Assembly: GCA_002425935.1 (NCBI GenBank)
Contig: DINE01000027.1
Location: 56,134 to 120,133, forward strand
Origin: Bacteroidales bacterium UBA5548
Lineage (GTDB): Bacteria > Bacteroidota > Bacteroidia > Bacteroidales > UBA932
Direction of reading: 5' to 3'
Length of the DNA stretch: 64,000 nucleotides
Of this stretch, positions 1-8,510 are shown in pieces (position 1 is the stretch's first letter; each line of letters starts with the position of its first letter). The notes under the pieces were generated by a model. That model did no database searches and was not told the DNA's origin. It saw nothing but the letters and a program-made list of their open reading frames with translations. The translations under genes were made by a program, and so were the position numbers.

Positions 1-1
1 T

Positions 2-829
2 ATTCCCGGATTCAAGGGCTACGACAACCCTGAGGGAGGGAGGCCAACAGATATCAGAATTGTTGACCTTCTTACACACTCATCAGGATTGCCTCCGTAT
101 GCACCTGCAGCAGAGCTTGTTGCTAAATACGGGTCGCCATCTCCCGAAGGTCTCATCGAGTACATAGCCACATGCAAGAGAGACTTTAAACCAGGTACTA
201 AATTCCAGTACAGCTGCCTCAATTTTATCACTCTTCAGAATGTGCTTCAGAATGTAACCGGAATAAAACTGGAAGATTACGCAAAAAAATATGTCTTTGA
301 TGTACTAGGCCTCAAAAACACAACATTTAACCCTAAACCTGAGATGTATGCCAAAATAGCTCCAACAGAGAAGCAGGCAGATGGTACAGTTATTCTGGGT
401 AAAGTGCACGACCCGCTTGCAAGGCTTTTAAACGGAGGTAATTCAGGAAACGCCGGACTCTTTTCAGATGCCGAAGATATGGCTGTTATTGCTGCAGCAC
501 TAATGAACGGCGGAGAGTACAACGGAAAGAGGATTCTGGGCGCGCTTACAGTCGAAACTATGACCAGAGTACCTAAAGATGTGGAGCAGCTTGGCAGATC
601 ACTCGGCTGGGACAACTACTCTTCGTATGCATCAAACAACGGAAACCTTTTCCACCCTACAAAAACATACGGACATACTGGTTACACAGGAACCTCATTC
701 ATTATTGACCCTGTTTCAAAAACAGCAGTTATCCTGCTTGCAAACAGAGTGCATCCCGAAGATAAGGGCAGTGTAGTAAGGCTCAGGGCACTTGTTGCAA
801 ATGCTGTCGCAGGCGCCGTAGTCAAGTAG
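2..829 (+). CDS. Beta-lactamase-family serine hydrolase, 5' end outside window
   Basis: The frame is open from base 2, so the true start and the catalytic SxxK serine/lysine motif lie upstream of the window. The visible part begins near the LLTHSSGLPPY segment that normally follows SxxK in class C beta-lactamase/PBP-like proteins. Next come FQYSC, the position of the YxN motif (here Y-S-C, so the Asn is replaced), and GHTGYTG near the C-terminus, which matches the KTG/HTG motif. Many family members act in the periplasm as peptidases or esterases on cell-wall or D-amino acid substrates. The substrate here cannot be told. Confident at family level only. Confidence 0.85.
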   Translation: MPGFKGYDNPEGGRPTDIRIVDLLTHSSGLPPYAPAAELVAKYGSPSPEGLIEYIATCKRDFKPGTKFQYSCLNFITLQNVLQNVTGIKLEDYAKKYVFDVLGLKNTTFNPKPEMYAKIAPTEKQADGTVILGKVHDPLARLLNGGNSGNAGLFSDAEDMAVIAAALMNGGEYNGKRILGALTVETMTRVPKDVEQLGRSLGWDNYSSYASNNGNLFHPTKTYGHTGYTGTSFIIDPVSKTAVILLANRVHPEDKGSVVRLRALVANAVAGAVVK

Positions 830-885
830 AGCCTTGCTTACCAGCAATTTAATGCTTATGAAAGCAAAACACTCAATATCTGAAT

Positions 886-2019
886 ATGAATGTTGAAATC
901 AAAGAGGTACTCACTCCGGGGGAGTACCTCTCTTTTGTAAAATTTGCCGAGCAGTTATACAAAGATGAGCCCAACTGGGTTTGTCCTCTGAGGTTTGACG
1001 AACTCAATATTCTTAAAAAAGAGAAAAATCCATCATACGAATATTGTGATGCACGCCTTTTTATTGCCTTTAAAGAGGGCAAACCGGCGGGTAGAGTTGC
1101 AGCCATCATAAACCACAAGTCCAACTCAATCTGGGGTGAGAAGAGAATGCGATTCGGATGGTTTGACTTTATTGATGATTACACAGTATCGGAAGCTTTG
1201 ATAAACAGAGTAGAGGAGTGGGCACACGAAATGGGGATGGACAAGATAAGCGGGCCACAGGGGTTTAATGATCTTGACAAACAGGGTTTGCTGGTAGAGG
1301 GATTTGAAAACATGGCAACTGTCACAACACTATATAACTACGCCTATTACGAAGCACACTACACAAGGCTGGGACTCGAGAAAGAGGTTGACTGGACACA
1401 GAGAGTTATGGATAATCCGGACTCAGTGCCTGAAAAACTCTCTGCATTTTCAGATATTATTATGGAGAGGTATAATCTTAGGTTGTTGCCAAAAGTCTCC
1501 AAAAAAGAGCTGTACAGGTACGGAAGAGCGCTCTTTGACTCCTATAACAGGTCGTTTGTCCCTCTTTTCTGCTTCTCTCCAATAACTGAGAAGGAGCGGG
1601 AGGGTGTGCTAAAACAGTTTATTCCGATGGTCAGGCAGGAGTTGCTTGCACTCGTGCTTGATAAAGATGACAATATTGCAGCCTTTGCAATAACGGTACC
1701 CAGCATTGCCAAAGCGCTTAACAGAGCCAAGGGTAAATTACTTCCGTTTGGACTGTTTCATATAACAAGAGCATTGAAAAGGTTTGACACAATTGAGATG
1801 TACATGATTGGTGTGGCTCCGGAGTATCAAAAAAAGGGGCTTAATGCAATTATCTTCAACCGGCTTAACACTCAGTTTTTAAAATATGGAGTCAGGCGTG
1901 TGATAACAAACCCGCAGTTGGACTCAAATACTGCTGTAACCAGATTATTTGACTACTATCCCATGGCCCCATATATGAGGCGCAGATGTCTGGTAAAGAA
2001 GATCGGCAAGGGCAATTGA
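886..2019 (+). CDS. GNAT-like acetyltransferase family protein, about 377 aa
   Basis: A soluble protein of 377 residues. The N-terminal third has the pattern DEPNWVCPLR...NPSYEY...LFIAFKEGKPAGRVAAI, and the C-terminal part has IGVAPEYQKKGLNAIIF, which resembles the acetyl-CoA binding loop of GNAT proteins. It ends in a basic RRRCLVKKI tail. Proteins of this size and layout are common in Bacteroidota and have no firmly assigned substrate. The gene is convergent with aroC, and the last 75 bases of the two reading frames overlap. The tail of this protein looks canonical for the family, so the overlap probably arose by extension of aroC. Confidence 0.75.
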   Translation: MNVEIKEVLTPGEYLSFVKFAEQLYKDEPNWVCPLRFDELNILKKEKNPSYEYCDARLFIAFKEGKPAGRVAAIINHKSNSIWGEKRMRFGWFDFIDDYTVSEALINRVEEWAHEMGMDKISGPQGFNDLDKQGLLVEGFENMATVTTLYNYAYYEAHYTRLGLEKEVDWTQRVMDNPDSVPEKLSAFSDIIMERYNLRLLPKVSKKELYRYGRALFDSYNRSFVPLFCFSPITEKEREGVLKQFIPMVRQELLALVLDKDDNIAAFAITVPSIAKALNRAKGKLLPFGLFHITRALKRFDTIEMYMIGVAPEYQKKGLNAIIFNRLNTQFLKYGVRRVITNPQLDSNTAVTRLFDYYPMAPYMRRRCLVKKIGKGN

Positions 2020-2952
2020 AACGGCAGCCTCAAGCACTACAGGAACCCTTAGTGCAAAGCAGGCATCGTGCCGGCCTGTAACCTTAAACTCCTCTGCCTC
2101 TCCTGAGCTCAGGTTTATACTTCTCTGAGCCCTTGAAATGCTTGATGTTGGTTTTACAGCTACCCGCAACACAATTTCATTTCCGTTGGAGATTCCTCCG
2201 TTTACACCTCCCGAACCATTTTTTGACGTTGTTCCGTCAAGCGAAACGATTGGGTCATTATGTTCTGACCCCCACATTTTTGCAGCACTGAAACCGTCTC
2301 CGAATTCAATACCTCTTATACCCGGAATCGCAAAAATAATATGTGACAGTACTGACTCGAGCGAATCAAAGAAGGGCTCTCCAAGACCCGCTTTAATACC
2401 CGAAACTCTGCACTCAATAACTCCCCCCAGAGAGTCTCCCTCCAGAATTGCTGTTTCAAGTTTTTGATCCCACGGGTTTTCTCCACCAATCTCAAGAATT
2501 TTGGTTGTAATTTGGGCAGGAGCCAGTAACTTCTTTGCAATCACACCCGCAATAACAAGAGCAAGGGTGACTCTTCCGGAGTGGTGTCCGCCGCCTCGTG
2601 CATCTGAAAACCCTCCGAATTTTTGACGAGAGACAAAATCGGCGTGCCCGGGGCGCGGAGTGTTTTTAAAGGACTCGTAATCAGAAGATATGGTGTTTTT
2701 ATTGTTTACAATAACAGCCAACGGTGAGCCGGTGGTGATTCCTTGAACGACTCCGCTCAAAAAGATAAGACTATCCTCCTCAACACGGGGAGTTCCCCCC
2801 TTTTTTCCGCCGGACCTTCTTAACAAATCTTCACGAAACTCTTCGGGTGTCAAAGGTAAGCCAGCCGGAACGCCATCGATAACAACCCCTATTGATGGGC
2901 CGTGAGATTCTCCAAAAAGCTGAACGCGAAAGAGTTTGCCAAATGCATTCAT
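1945..2952 (-). CDS. aroC: Chorismate synthase
   Basis: Catalyses the last shikimate-pathway step, 5-enolpyruvylshikimate-3-phosphate to chorismate, with reduced FMN. The protein starts MNAFGKLFRVQLFGESHG, the classic N-terminus with the GESHG motif. It also has GRHDACFALRVPVV near the C-terminus and RPGHADF in the middle. A longer frame exists upstream, but the start at 2952 fits the family N-terminus and lies 7 bases after the stop of the aroDA fusion, consistent with one operon. The product is 335 residues, slightly short. Its last 24 codons run antisense into the 3' end of the neighbouring acetyltransferase gene. Confidence 0.95.
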   Translation of the reverse strand: MNAFGKLFRVQLFGESHGPSIGVVIDGVPAGLPLTPEEFREDLLRRSGGKKGGTPRVEEDSLIFLSGVVQGITTGSPLAVIVNNKNTISSDYESFKNTPRPGHADFVSRQKFGGFSDARGGGHHSGRVTLALVIAGVIAKKLLAPAQITTKILEIGGENPWDQKLETAILEGDSLGGVIECRVSGIKAGLGEPFFDSLESVLSHIIFAIPGIRGIEFGDGFSAAKMWGSEHNDPIVSLDGTTSKNGSGGVNGGISNGNEIVLRVAVKPTSSISRAQRSINLSSGEAEEFKVTGRHDACFALRVPVVLEAAVSIALADLLYQTSAPHIWGHGIVVK

Positions 2953-2959
2953 GGTCTGT

Positions 2960-5011
2960 TTATTTAAAATTCTTAATAAAATCGGGGAATGACTTTGAGA
3001 TGCAGTTAAGGTCATCTACATAAACCTTCTCTTTAATATTAAGCGCGGCTGTTATGAGCGACATTGCTATTCGATGATCTTTGTGAGATGAACAGTATCC
3101 TCCGTGAAGCTCTCCCCCCTCAACAATCATTGAGTCTCCGTCTATCTCGATATTTGCCCCAAGTCTGGTAAATTCGCAGAAGAGGCTCTCTGCTCTGTTG
3201 CTCTCTTTATTGGAGAGTCTTCCTACACCCTTAATCCGGCTTGTTCCGGCGCAGTTAAGGGCAAGAACCACAAGGGTAGGAAAGAGGTCCGGCGAGTTGG
3301 TGGCATCAAATTCAAAAGGCATCAGATTGCCCTTGGGTGGCAGAATCTCAATTTTTGATCCCAATATTATCTCTTTAGTGTTGTCATCTTTTAAGGCACA
3401 CGGCTCATTGCCGCACATTACCAGGTATTTGGGATATTCTGTTATTTTAATATCGGCACCGCAACCCCTAAGAACATCCATAATCTTCTCATCTGCCTGC
3501 TTTGAGTTAATTGGCAGGTTGGTAATGGTGATTCCGGAAGTTATAGCACCGGCCACCATAAGCATCGAAGCTCCGCTCCAATCGCCCTCTATCGGGAGAA
3601 AAGATTTTGATTTGTAACGCTGCCGGCCGGGGATTTTGAACTCTAACGGGTCATCATTGGTAACTGTAACCCCAAACTCCTTAAGTGTTTTAACAGTAAG
3701 TTCGATATATGGAGTACTGGTTGGCTCCGATAGCGTAATGGTACTGCCCTTCTCGCACATCGGAAGAGCCATAAGCATGCCCGACAAAAGCTGGGAGCCT
3801 CCCTTGCCCGACATATTAAAGGCAGCCCCCTTAATTGAGCCGGAGACAACAGCCGGCAGCTTGCCCTCTGTTGTTGCAACATTTAATCCGATGCTTTTTA
3901 GAGGTTCATCTGTTGAGAAAAGTTCTCTCTTTCTAAGGCTTCCCTCCCCTGTGATGGTTACATCATCAACACCCTTGCTCTTCCCGGGTAGGTGGCCGGC
4001 AGTGGGTAGCATCAGACGGCACAACAGCCCCGATTCTCCAACGTTGAGCTCAACCTTTTTAATATTTTTTGAGAAGATCTCCTCTTTTGCAAGCCTTTTT
4101 GAAATCTCTTCAATTCCGGGACTTGTAATCTCAAGACGGAACTTAGGAAGCTTGCATTTTTCGGATTTAACCTTAACACCCAGACTCTTCACAAGTTCTA
4201 TGGCAGCCTCAGTATCGGCGCAAGGTGTGTACGCGTACAGCGAACTCTTCCCCTTAGCCCACGCAGCAGCAAGAATAGCCCTCTGTGCATGGCTTTTGGA
4301 TGCGGGAGCGGTAATCTTTTTGATTACACCTTTTCGGTTAACATTATGAGGGTAATATTTTTTTGAGATAAGTCTTTCTGCCTCGGCAACCGTAAATTGG
4401 CCGGGTGCAGTGCGACTATCTTCATCTGCAGAACAGTAGATAAAAGGAGCCCCTATAGAATGTGAAAGCAGCCTTGTGAATTTGCCCTCATCGCCTATCG
4501 AAAAGGCCACAAGAGTCTCTTTTGGATACTGTTTGTAGAGCCTTGTCAGCCTTGAACACTCCTGAATTGTTTTTGCATTTGTAACCAGTTTCACAATATC
4601 GGCCCCTCTCTCACGAGAGTTTTCGTATATCTCACAGAGCCTTTCGTAACTTTCGGTATTGTTAAAGTTGTGGTATGATAAGATTATTTTGAAGCCACCT
4701 TTTCTTGCGGCTGTAATGAGTTCGTTTCTGTACTCTTCGGGAGAGTCGTAATCGAGATCGATATACCTTTTGCCCTTACTCTTTTTGGTTCTGCTTCCCA
4801 GAATAGCCCAAAGAAGCATCTTCCTGCTTTCGGCATACGAAATTTCGTATGCTCTGCAGGTTGCAATCAGGTCTTTCTTAGATCTGAAAAGTGCAGCCGT
4901 CTCCTCACGGTTCAGCTGTGCAAGATCAAGCCTGATCTCTGCAAGTTGAGCTTTGGAAAGGGCCTCGTTAACCGCAGCTGACCCTTTGGTACCAATGCTA
5001 ATACAAATCAT
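2960..5011 (-). CDS. aroDA: Fused 3-dehydroquinate dehydratase (type I) and EPSP synthase
   Basis: One open frame of 683 residues joins two shikimate-pathway enzymes. Residues 1 to about 215 are a type I dehydroquinase: SYHNF with the catalytic His near 114, GADIVKL with the Schiff-base Lys near 141, and the TAPGQF loop near 201. Residues about 225-683 are 3-phosphoshikimate 1-carboxyvinyltransferase: SKSHAQR near 238, NVGESG near 323, GSQLLSG near 405, SPDLFP near 573 and KDHRIAMS near 644. No stop or frameshift separates the two parts. The gene overlaps the aroB stop by 14 bases and precedes aroC by 7, so the three are probably translated from one transcript. The fusion would carry out steps 3 and 6 of the pathway. 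It skips shikimate dehydrogenase and kinase, which are not in the window. Confidence 0.93.
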   Translation of the reverse strand: MICISIGTKGSAAVNEALSKAQLAEIRLDLAQLNREETAALFRSKKDLIATCRAYEISYAESRKMLLWAILGSRTKKSKGKRYIDLDYDSPEEYRNELITAARKGGFKIILSYHNFNNTESYERLCEIYENSRERGADIVKLVTNAKTIQECSRLTRLYKQYPKETLVAFSIGDEGKFTRLLSHSIGAPFIYCSADEDSRTAPGQFTVAEAERLISKKYYPHNVNRKGVIKKITAPASKSHAQRAILAAAWAKGKSSLYAYTPCADTEAAIELVKSLGVKVKSEKCKLPKFRLEITSPGIEEISKRLAKEEIFSKNIKKVELNVGESGLLCRLMLPTAGHLPGKSKGVDDVTITGEGSLRKRELFSTDEPLKSIGLNVATTEGKLPAVVSGSIKGAAFNMSGKGGSQLLSGMLMALPMCEKGSTITLSEPTSTPYIELTVKTLKEFGVTVTNDDPLEFKIPGRQRYKSKSFLPIEGDWSGASMLMVAGAITSGITITNLPINSKQADEKIMDVLRGCGADIKITEYPKYLVMCGNEPCALKDDNTKEIILGSKIEILPPKGNLMPFEFDATNSPDLFPTLVVLALNCAGTSRIKGVGRLSNKESNRAESLFCEFTRLGANIEIDGDSMIVEGGELHGGYCSSHKDHRIAMSLITAALNIKEKVYVDDLNCISKSFPDFIKNFK

Positions 5012-6017
5012 ACAAATACTCCTCCAGTCTGTTTACCGGCAAAGGATATGTTACACATTTGCCAATCTTCTCAATTAATATAAAAGTTATAATATCCCCC
5101 GATCTTTTTTTGTCACGTTTAATTGCATCTGCAAGTGTCATTGTGTTTACAGGCGATGCAGTTCTCAGGCCAAGAAGCCTGAAATCATTCTCTATCTTCT
5201 CTGCAGTAGTTTTACCTGTTACAGATAGTTTAACCGACAGTTTTGCGGCCAGTACAATTCCTGCGGCAACAGCTTCGCCGTGGGAAATACCGCACTCCTT
5301 TTCGATAGCATGCGCAAATGTATGCCCAAGATTTAACAGTTTGCGTTCGCCTGTTTCATATAAATCCCGTGCTGTTAGCTGTGTTTTGAACCTTGCTGCT
5401 TCTGAAATGTAAGGAGCAATCATAGACATTGAATCTGATGCCCCCGATCTGGCCTTCATCAGTGAATTTACAAGACCTTTGTAACTGTCACTGCTAAAAA
5501 GGATAAATGTCTTGAGAAGCTCTGAGAGCCCCTCGTTTACCTCATGCAACGGCAAAGACTTTAAAAATGCCGGGCAAATAACAGTAAACTCCGGTTGTCT
5601 GATAACTCCAAGAATATTCTTGTAACCGTCCAGATTAACCCCGTTTTTCCCTCCAAGTGAGGCATCTACCTGAGCCAGTAAAGTTGTAGGGACATAACCG
5701 CACCTTAAGCCTCTGAAGTAAGTTGATGCCACAAACCCGCCAAGATCGGTTAGAATTCCTCCTCCAACTACAAGAATGAAAGTATCTCTGTCTGCCTCAA
5801 GATCCATAAGCCGGGCAGCAATCTCTCCTGCCATCTGTAAAGATTTGTTTTTTTCCGAAGCTTCAGCCGTAATCTGTTCAAAAGGGAAATATTTTCCGTA
5901 TAAGTCTTTGACTGTTTGGTCTATAATAACAACAACACGCCTCTCTGAATGTAACAGGGAGGGTATCTCCTCAATAGAGGCACACTCAATAAGTTTAGCC
6001 GGATTTAAGTTGTCCAT
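4998..6017 (-). CDS. aroB: 3-dehydroquinate synthase
   Basis: Converts DAHP to 3-dehydroquinate with NAD+ and a divalent metal, step 2 of the shikimate pathway. Motifs from the chosen start are GGGILTDLGGF (about 85-95), PTTLLAQVDASLGGKNG (about 110-126), KNILG, NLGHTFAHAIE and HGEAVAAG, which includes metal-binding Glu/His positions. The frame is open for 55 further codons upstream. That stretch would run into divergent yifB and has no family similarity, so the ATG at 6017 (339 residues) is preferred. It is the first gene of the aroB-aroDA-aroC operon. A TAnnTTTG box lies only a few bases before this ATG, suggesting a nearly leaderless mRNA. Confidence 0.95.
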   Translation of the reverse strand: MDNLNPAKLIECASIEEIPSLLHSERRVVVIIDQTVKDLYGKYFPFEQITAEASEKNKSLQMAGEIAARLMDLEADRDTFILVVGGGILTDLGGFVASTYFRGLRCGYVPTTLLAQVDASLGGKNGVNLDGYKNILGVIRQPEFTVICPAFLKSLPLHEVNEGLSELLKTFILFSSDSYKGLVNSLMKARSGASDSMSMIAPYISEAARFKTQLTARDLYETGERKLLNLGHTFAHAIEKECGISHGEAVAAGIVLAAKLSVKLSVTGKTTAEKIENDFRLLGLRTASPVNTMTLADAIKRDKKRSGDIITFILIEKIGKCVTYPLPVNRLEEYLYDLY

Positions 6018-6022
6018 TGGTG

Positions 6023-6055
6023 CAAAGTTAAAATTTAAAAGGGGATTTTTAACAA
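6023..6055 (-). promoter_or_regulatory. Candidate aroB operon promoter
   Basis: On the minus strand TTGT (6055-6052) is followed after 21 bases by TAACTTTG (6030-6023), matching the Bacteroidota TTTG / TAnnTTTG pattern reasonably well. The predicted transcription start falls at or next to the aroB ATG. Confidence 0.45.
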
Positions 6056-6136
6056 TGAATAAATAAAATTCAACATCGTAAAAACCTGAACTGAACCTTT
6101 TCATTACAGATTGAAATATCATAGTTTTACAAGAAA

Positions 6137-7657
6137 ATGTTGTGCAGAACATATTGCGGTGCTTGTCTGGGGATTGAGGCAATAACCGTTACGGTAGAGG
6201 TTGATGTTTCGCAGGGTATAAGTTTCTACCTGGTAGGACTGCCTGATAGTGCTGTAAGGGAGAGCCAGCAGCGGATTACAACAGCGCTTTTAACAATTGG
6301 TGCCAAGATGCCAGGTAAGCGGATTGTGGTCAATCTAGCACCTGCAGATCTGAAAAAAGAGGGGTCATCTTTCGATCTTGCCATTGCCGTAGGAATCCTT
6401 GCAGCTTCGGGTCAGTATGAGTTTCCCTCTTTAAGCAGTTATCTGATTATGGGGGAGCTTGCACTTGACGGAACATTAAGGCCTGTTTCGGGAGCTCTTC
6501 CTCTGGCAATTCATGCAGCAAAAGAGATGTTTAAAGGGATAATACTGCCGCTTGAATCGGCATCGGAGGCCTGCGACATTCACGGGATTAACGTTTTTGG
6601 TGTAACAGGTCTTTCAGAGGTTATTTCGGTTCTGCTGGAGGATGGGAGGCTCTCTCCGATAAAACCAGTAAAGAGTTTTGATACAAGAACCCTTGAAGAG
6701 AGAAAAATCCCTGATTTTAGCCAGATAAGAGGGCAAGAGCATGTCAAAAGAGGGTTGGAGATTGCTGCAAGCGGGTCGCATAATATTTTAATGTGCGGAG
6801 TTCCGGGTTCCGGGAAGAGTCTTATGGCAAAGGCTCTTGCGGGCATACTGCCGCTACTTGAAAGGGAGGAGTCTATTGAGACTAGCATGATTTATTCGGT
6901 GGCAGGGCGGTTTGCAAACATCGGCAAGAGTGCCGGGCTTATGCATGAAAGACCGTTCAGAGCGCCACACCATTCTACATCTGTAGTTGCTGTAACTGGA
7001 GGGGGTGCTAAAGCTCTTCCGGGTGAGTTGTCGCTTGCCCATAACGGGGTACTCTACCTTGATGAACTACCTGAGTTTTCGAGAGAGCTGCTGGAGCTGC
7101 TCAGGCAACCGCTTGAAGATAAGATCATAAACATTTCAAGATCAAAATACAAAGTGAGCTACCCATGTAACTTTATGCTTGTTGCGTCGATGAACCCATG
7201 TCCCTGTGGCTATTACGGACAACCGGGTGATAAATGTCAATGCATGCCATACAAGATTCAAAGGTACCGTTCAAAGATTTCGGGGCCACTACTTGACAGA
7301 ATAGATATTCATCTGGATGTAAGCCCGGTTCCGGGAGATTTGCTAATGTCGGCAACATTGGCAGAGAGTTCGTCTGATATCGCAGCACGAGTACGGCGGG
7401 CCAGGGAGATACAATTCAAAAGGTTTGGCAGTTCAAAGCGAACTAATTCAACAATGACCCTGCCCGAGATAAAAGTGCACTGCCAACTCGGCTCTGCCGA
7501 AAAGAGTCTGCTTGCCACTGCAGTAAAGCGACTTGACCTCTCGGCCCGCGCCTACCACCGAATTCTCAAACTCTCCCGCACCATTGCCGACCTTGATGGC
7601 AGCACAAATATATCCGTGAGCCATATTGCCGAAGCGATTCAGTACAGGGTATTATAA
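6137..7657 (+). CDS. comM: YifB/ComM family Mg-chelatase-like AAA+ ATPase
   Basis: A 506-residue AAA+ protein. The N-terminal Lon-S5-like domain shows ITVEVDVSQG..LVGLPDSAVRES and NLAPADLKKEGSSFDLAIA. The central ATPase has Walker A GVPGSGKS (221-228) and Walker B VLYLDELPEF (about 305-314). The NPCPCGYYG cysteine motif precedes a C-terminal lid domain with LSARAYHRILKLSRTIADL. Experimentally studied ComM is a hexameric helicase that promotes branch migration during natural transformation. The role here is inferred from the family. It is divergent from aroB with about 120 bases between the starts. Confidence 0.92.
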   Translation: MLCRTYCGACLGIEAITVTVEVDVSQGISFYLVGLPDSAVRESQQRITTALLTIGAKMPGKRIVVNLAPADLKKEGSSFDLAIAVGILAASGQYEFPSLSSYLIMGELALDGTLRPVSGALPLAIHAAKEMFKGIILPLESASEACDIHGINVFGVTGLSEVISVLLEDGRLSPIKPVKSFDTRTLEERKIPDFSQIRGQEHVKRGLEIAASGSHNILMCGVPGSGKSLMAKALAGILPLLEREESIETSMIYSVAGRFANIGKSAGLMHERPFRAPHHSTSVVAVTGGGAKALPGELSLAHNGVLYLDELPEFSRELLELLRQPLEDKIINISRSKYKVSYPCNFMLVASMNPCPCGYYGQPGDKCQCMPYKIQRYRSKISGPLLDRIDIHLDVSPVPGDLLMSATLAESSSDIAARVRRAREIQFKRFGSSKRTNSTMTLPEIKVHCQLGSAEKSLLATAVKRLDLSARAYHRILKLSRTIADLDGSTNISVSHIAEAIQYRVL

Positions 7658-7712
7658 ATGTTGCGATAACTAAATGTTTCAGACTTTGAAAATCATAACA
7701 AGATGATGTCCT

Positions 7713-7844
7713 TTATAACTTAAGAAGCCATTTCCATACGGGAATAACTTCTATTACTTCTCTGTCAAATGTACCATCATTGTTATCAAGGCTATAGCAA
7801 ACCTGGATTGCGGTTGTTTCTTCAGGAATATAAAATAGATTCAA
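7713..7844 (-). pseudogene. Possible C-terminal remnant of a DUF4143-type ATPase
   Basis: The minus-strand frame ends with IPEETTAIQVCYSLDN and FDREV, which resembles the segment near the C-terminus of AAA/DUF4143 ATP-binding proteins (pattern IQVCY.L......RE). No other part of such a protein, which is normally about 380-430 residues, is seen upstream or downstream. If the reading is right this is a decayed fragment of a gene once inserted between comM and tsaE. The match is short, so the call is tentative. Confidence 0.35.
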
Positions 7845-8048
7845 AATGCAATATTTTGTATATAAGAAATAAAAGTATTTTATATGCGAAACAAAAATAA
7901 CCCCAAATCGTTTTGTGAGCAAAACAAAACCATGACGCTAATTATCCAAAATGTTTAATAAGTCCCTAACCTAAAATGGGATTTTGACAAAACTTAAAAA
8001 GTAAATCACTATTGAGCAATGTGTGAGTGATTGGTCTGGCGATTTTTG

Positions 8049-8056
8049 TAAATTTG
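8049..8056 (+). promoter_or_regulatory. Candidate -7 box for tsaE
   Basis: TAAATTTG matches TAnnTTTG and lies 22 bases before the tsaE ATG. A TTGG at 8031 could serve as a weak -33 element, although the spacing is short. Confidence 0.35.
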
Positions 8057-8078
8057 CGGAGTCTTATAATGGAAGGAG

Positions 8079-8510
8079 ATGGTTAACAAGATTATTATTA
8101 GGGGGTTGTCGGATATAGAGAGTGCGGCGGCAAAGTTTCTGGAGCTGAAGGGCAGGAGCAGTGTTATTGCATTGTATGGAGGGATGGGTGCCGGAAAGAC
8201 CACTTTTACAAAGGCGTTGTGCAGTGTGCTGGGAGTTGTGGATGGAGTTAACAGCCCTACATTTAATATTGTTAATGAGTACCGCACTGCTTCGGGAGAG
8301 ACGGTTTACCATTTTGATTTTTACAGAATTGAGAGTATTGCAGAGGCTCTGGATATAGGTTTTGAAGAGTACCTGTACAGCGGGGATTTATGTATTATTG
8401 AGTGGCCGGAAAAAGTAGAACAGATATTGCCCGATGATACTCTCAAAGTGCAGATATCTGTTCTTAATAACCATTACAGAGAGCTCACATTCGGCTCTGC
8501 AGTAGATTAG
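8079..8510 (+). CDS. tsaE: tRNA threonylcarbamoyladenosine biosynthesis ATPase TsaE
   Basis: A P-loop protein of 143 residues required with TsaB and TsaD for N6-threonylcarbamoyl-adenosine at position 37 of ANN-decoding tRNAs. Visible motifs are Walker A GGMGAGKTT, the substrate/switch segment SPTFNIVNEY, HFDFYRI and IIEWPEK. All are canonical, and the length fits. TsaC/Sua5, which makes the threonylcarbamoyl-adenylate precursor, is also in the window at 19.8-20.4 kb. The stop overlaps the convergent muramidase gene by 4 bases. Confidence 0.93.
   Translation: MVNKIIIRGLSDIESAAAKFLELKGRSSVIALYGGMGAGKTTFTKALCSVLGVVDGVNSPTFNIVNEYRTASGETVYHFDFYRIESIAEALDIGFEEYLYSGDLCIIEWPEKVEQILPDDTLKVQISVLNNHYRELTFGSAVD

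Larger units (their letters stand above)
7658..8078. other. Intergenic region between comM and tsaE
   Basis: AT-rich stretch of 420 bases without an intact gene. It holds a probable gene remnant on the minus strand (listed separately), a small hairpin GTTTTG-TGAG-CAAAAC at 7910-7925, and a -7 like box close to tsaE. Nothing else is recognisable. Confidence 0.6.
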
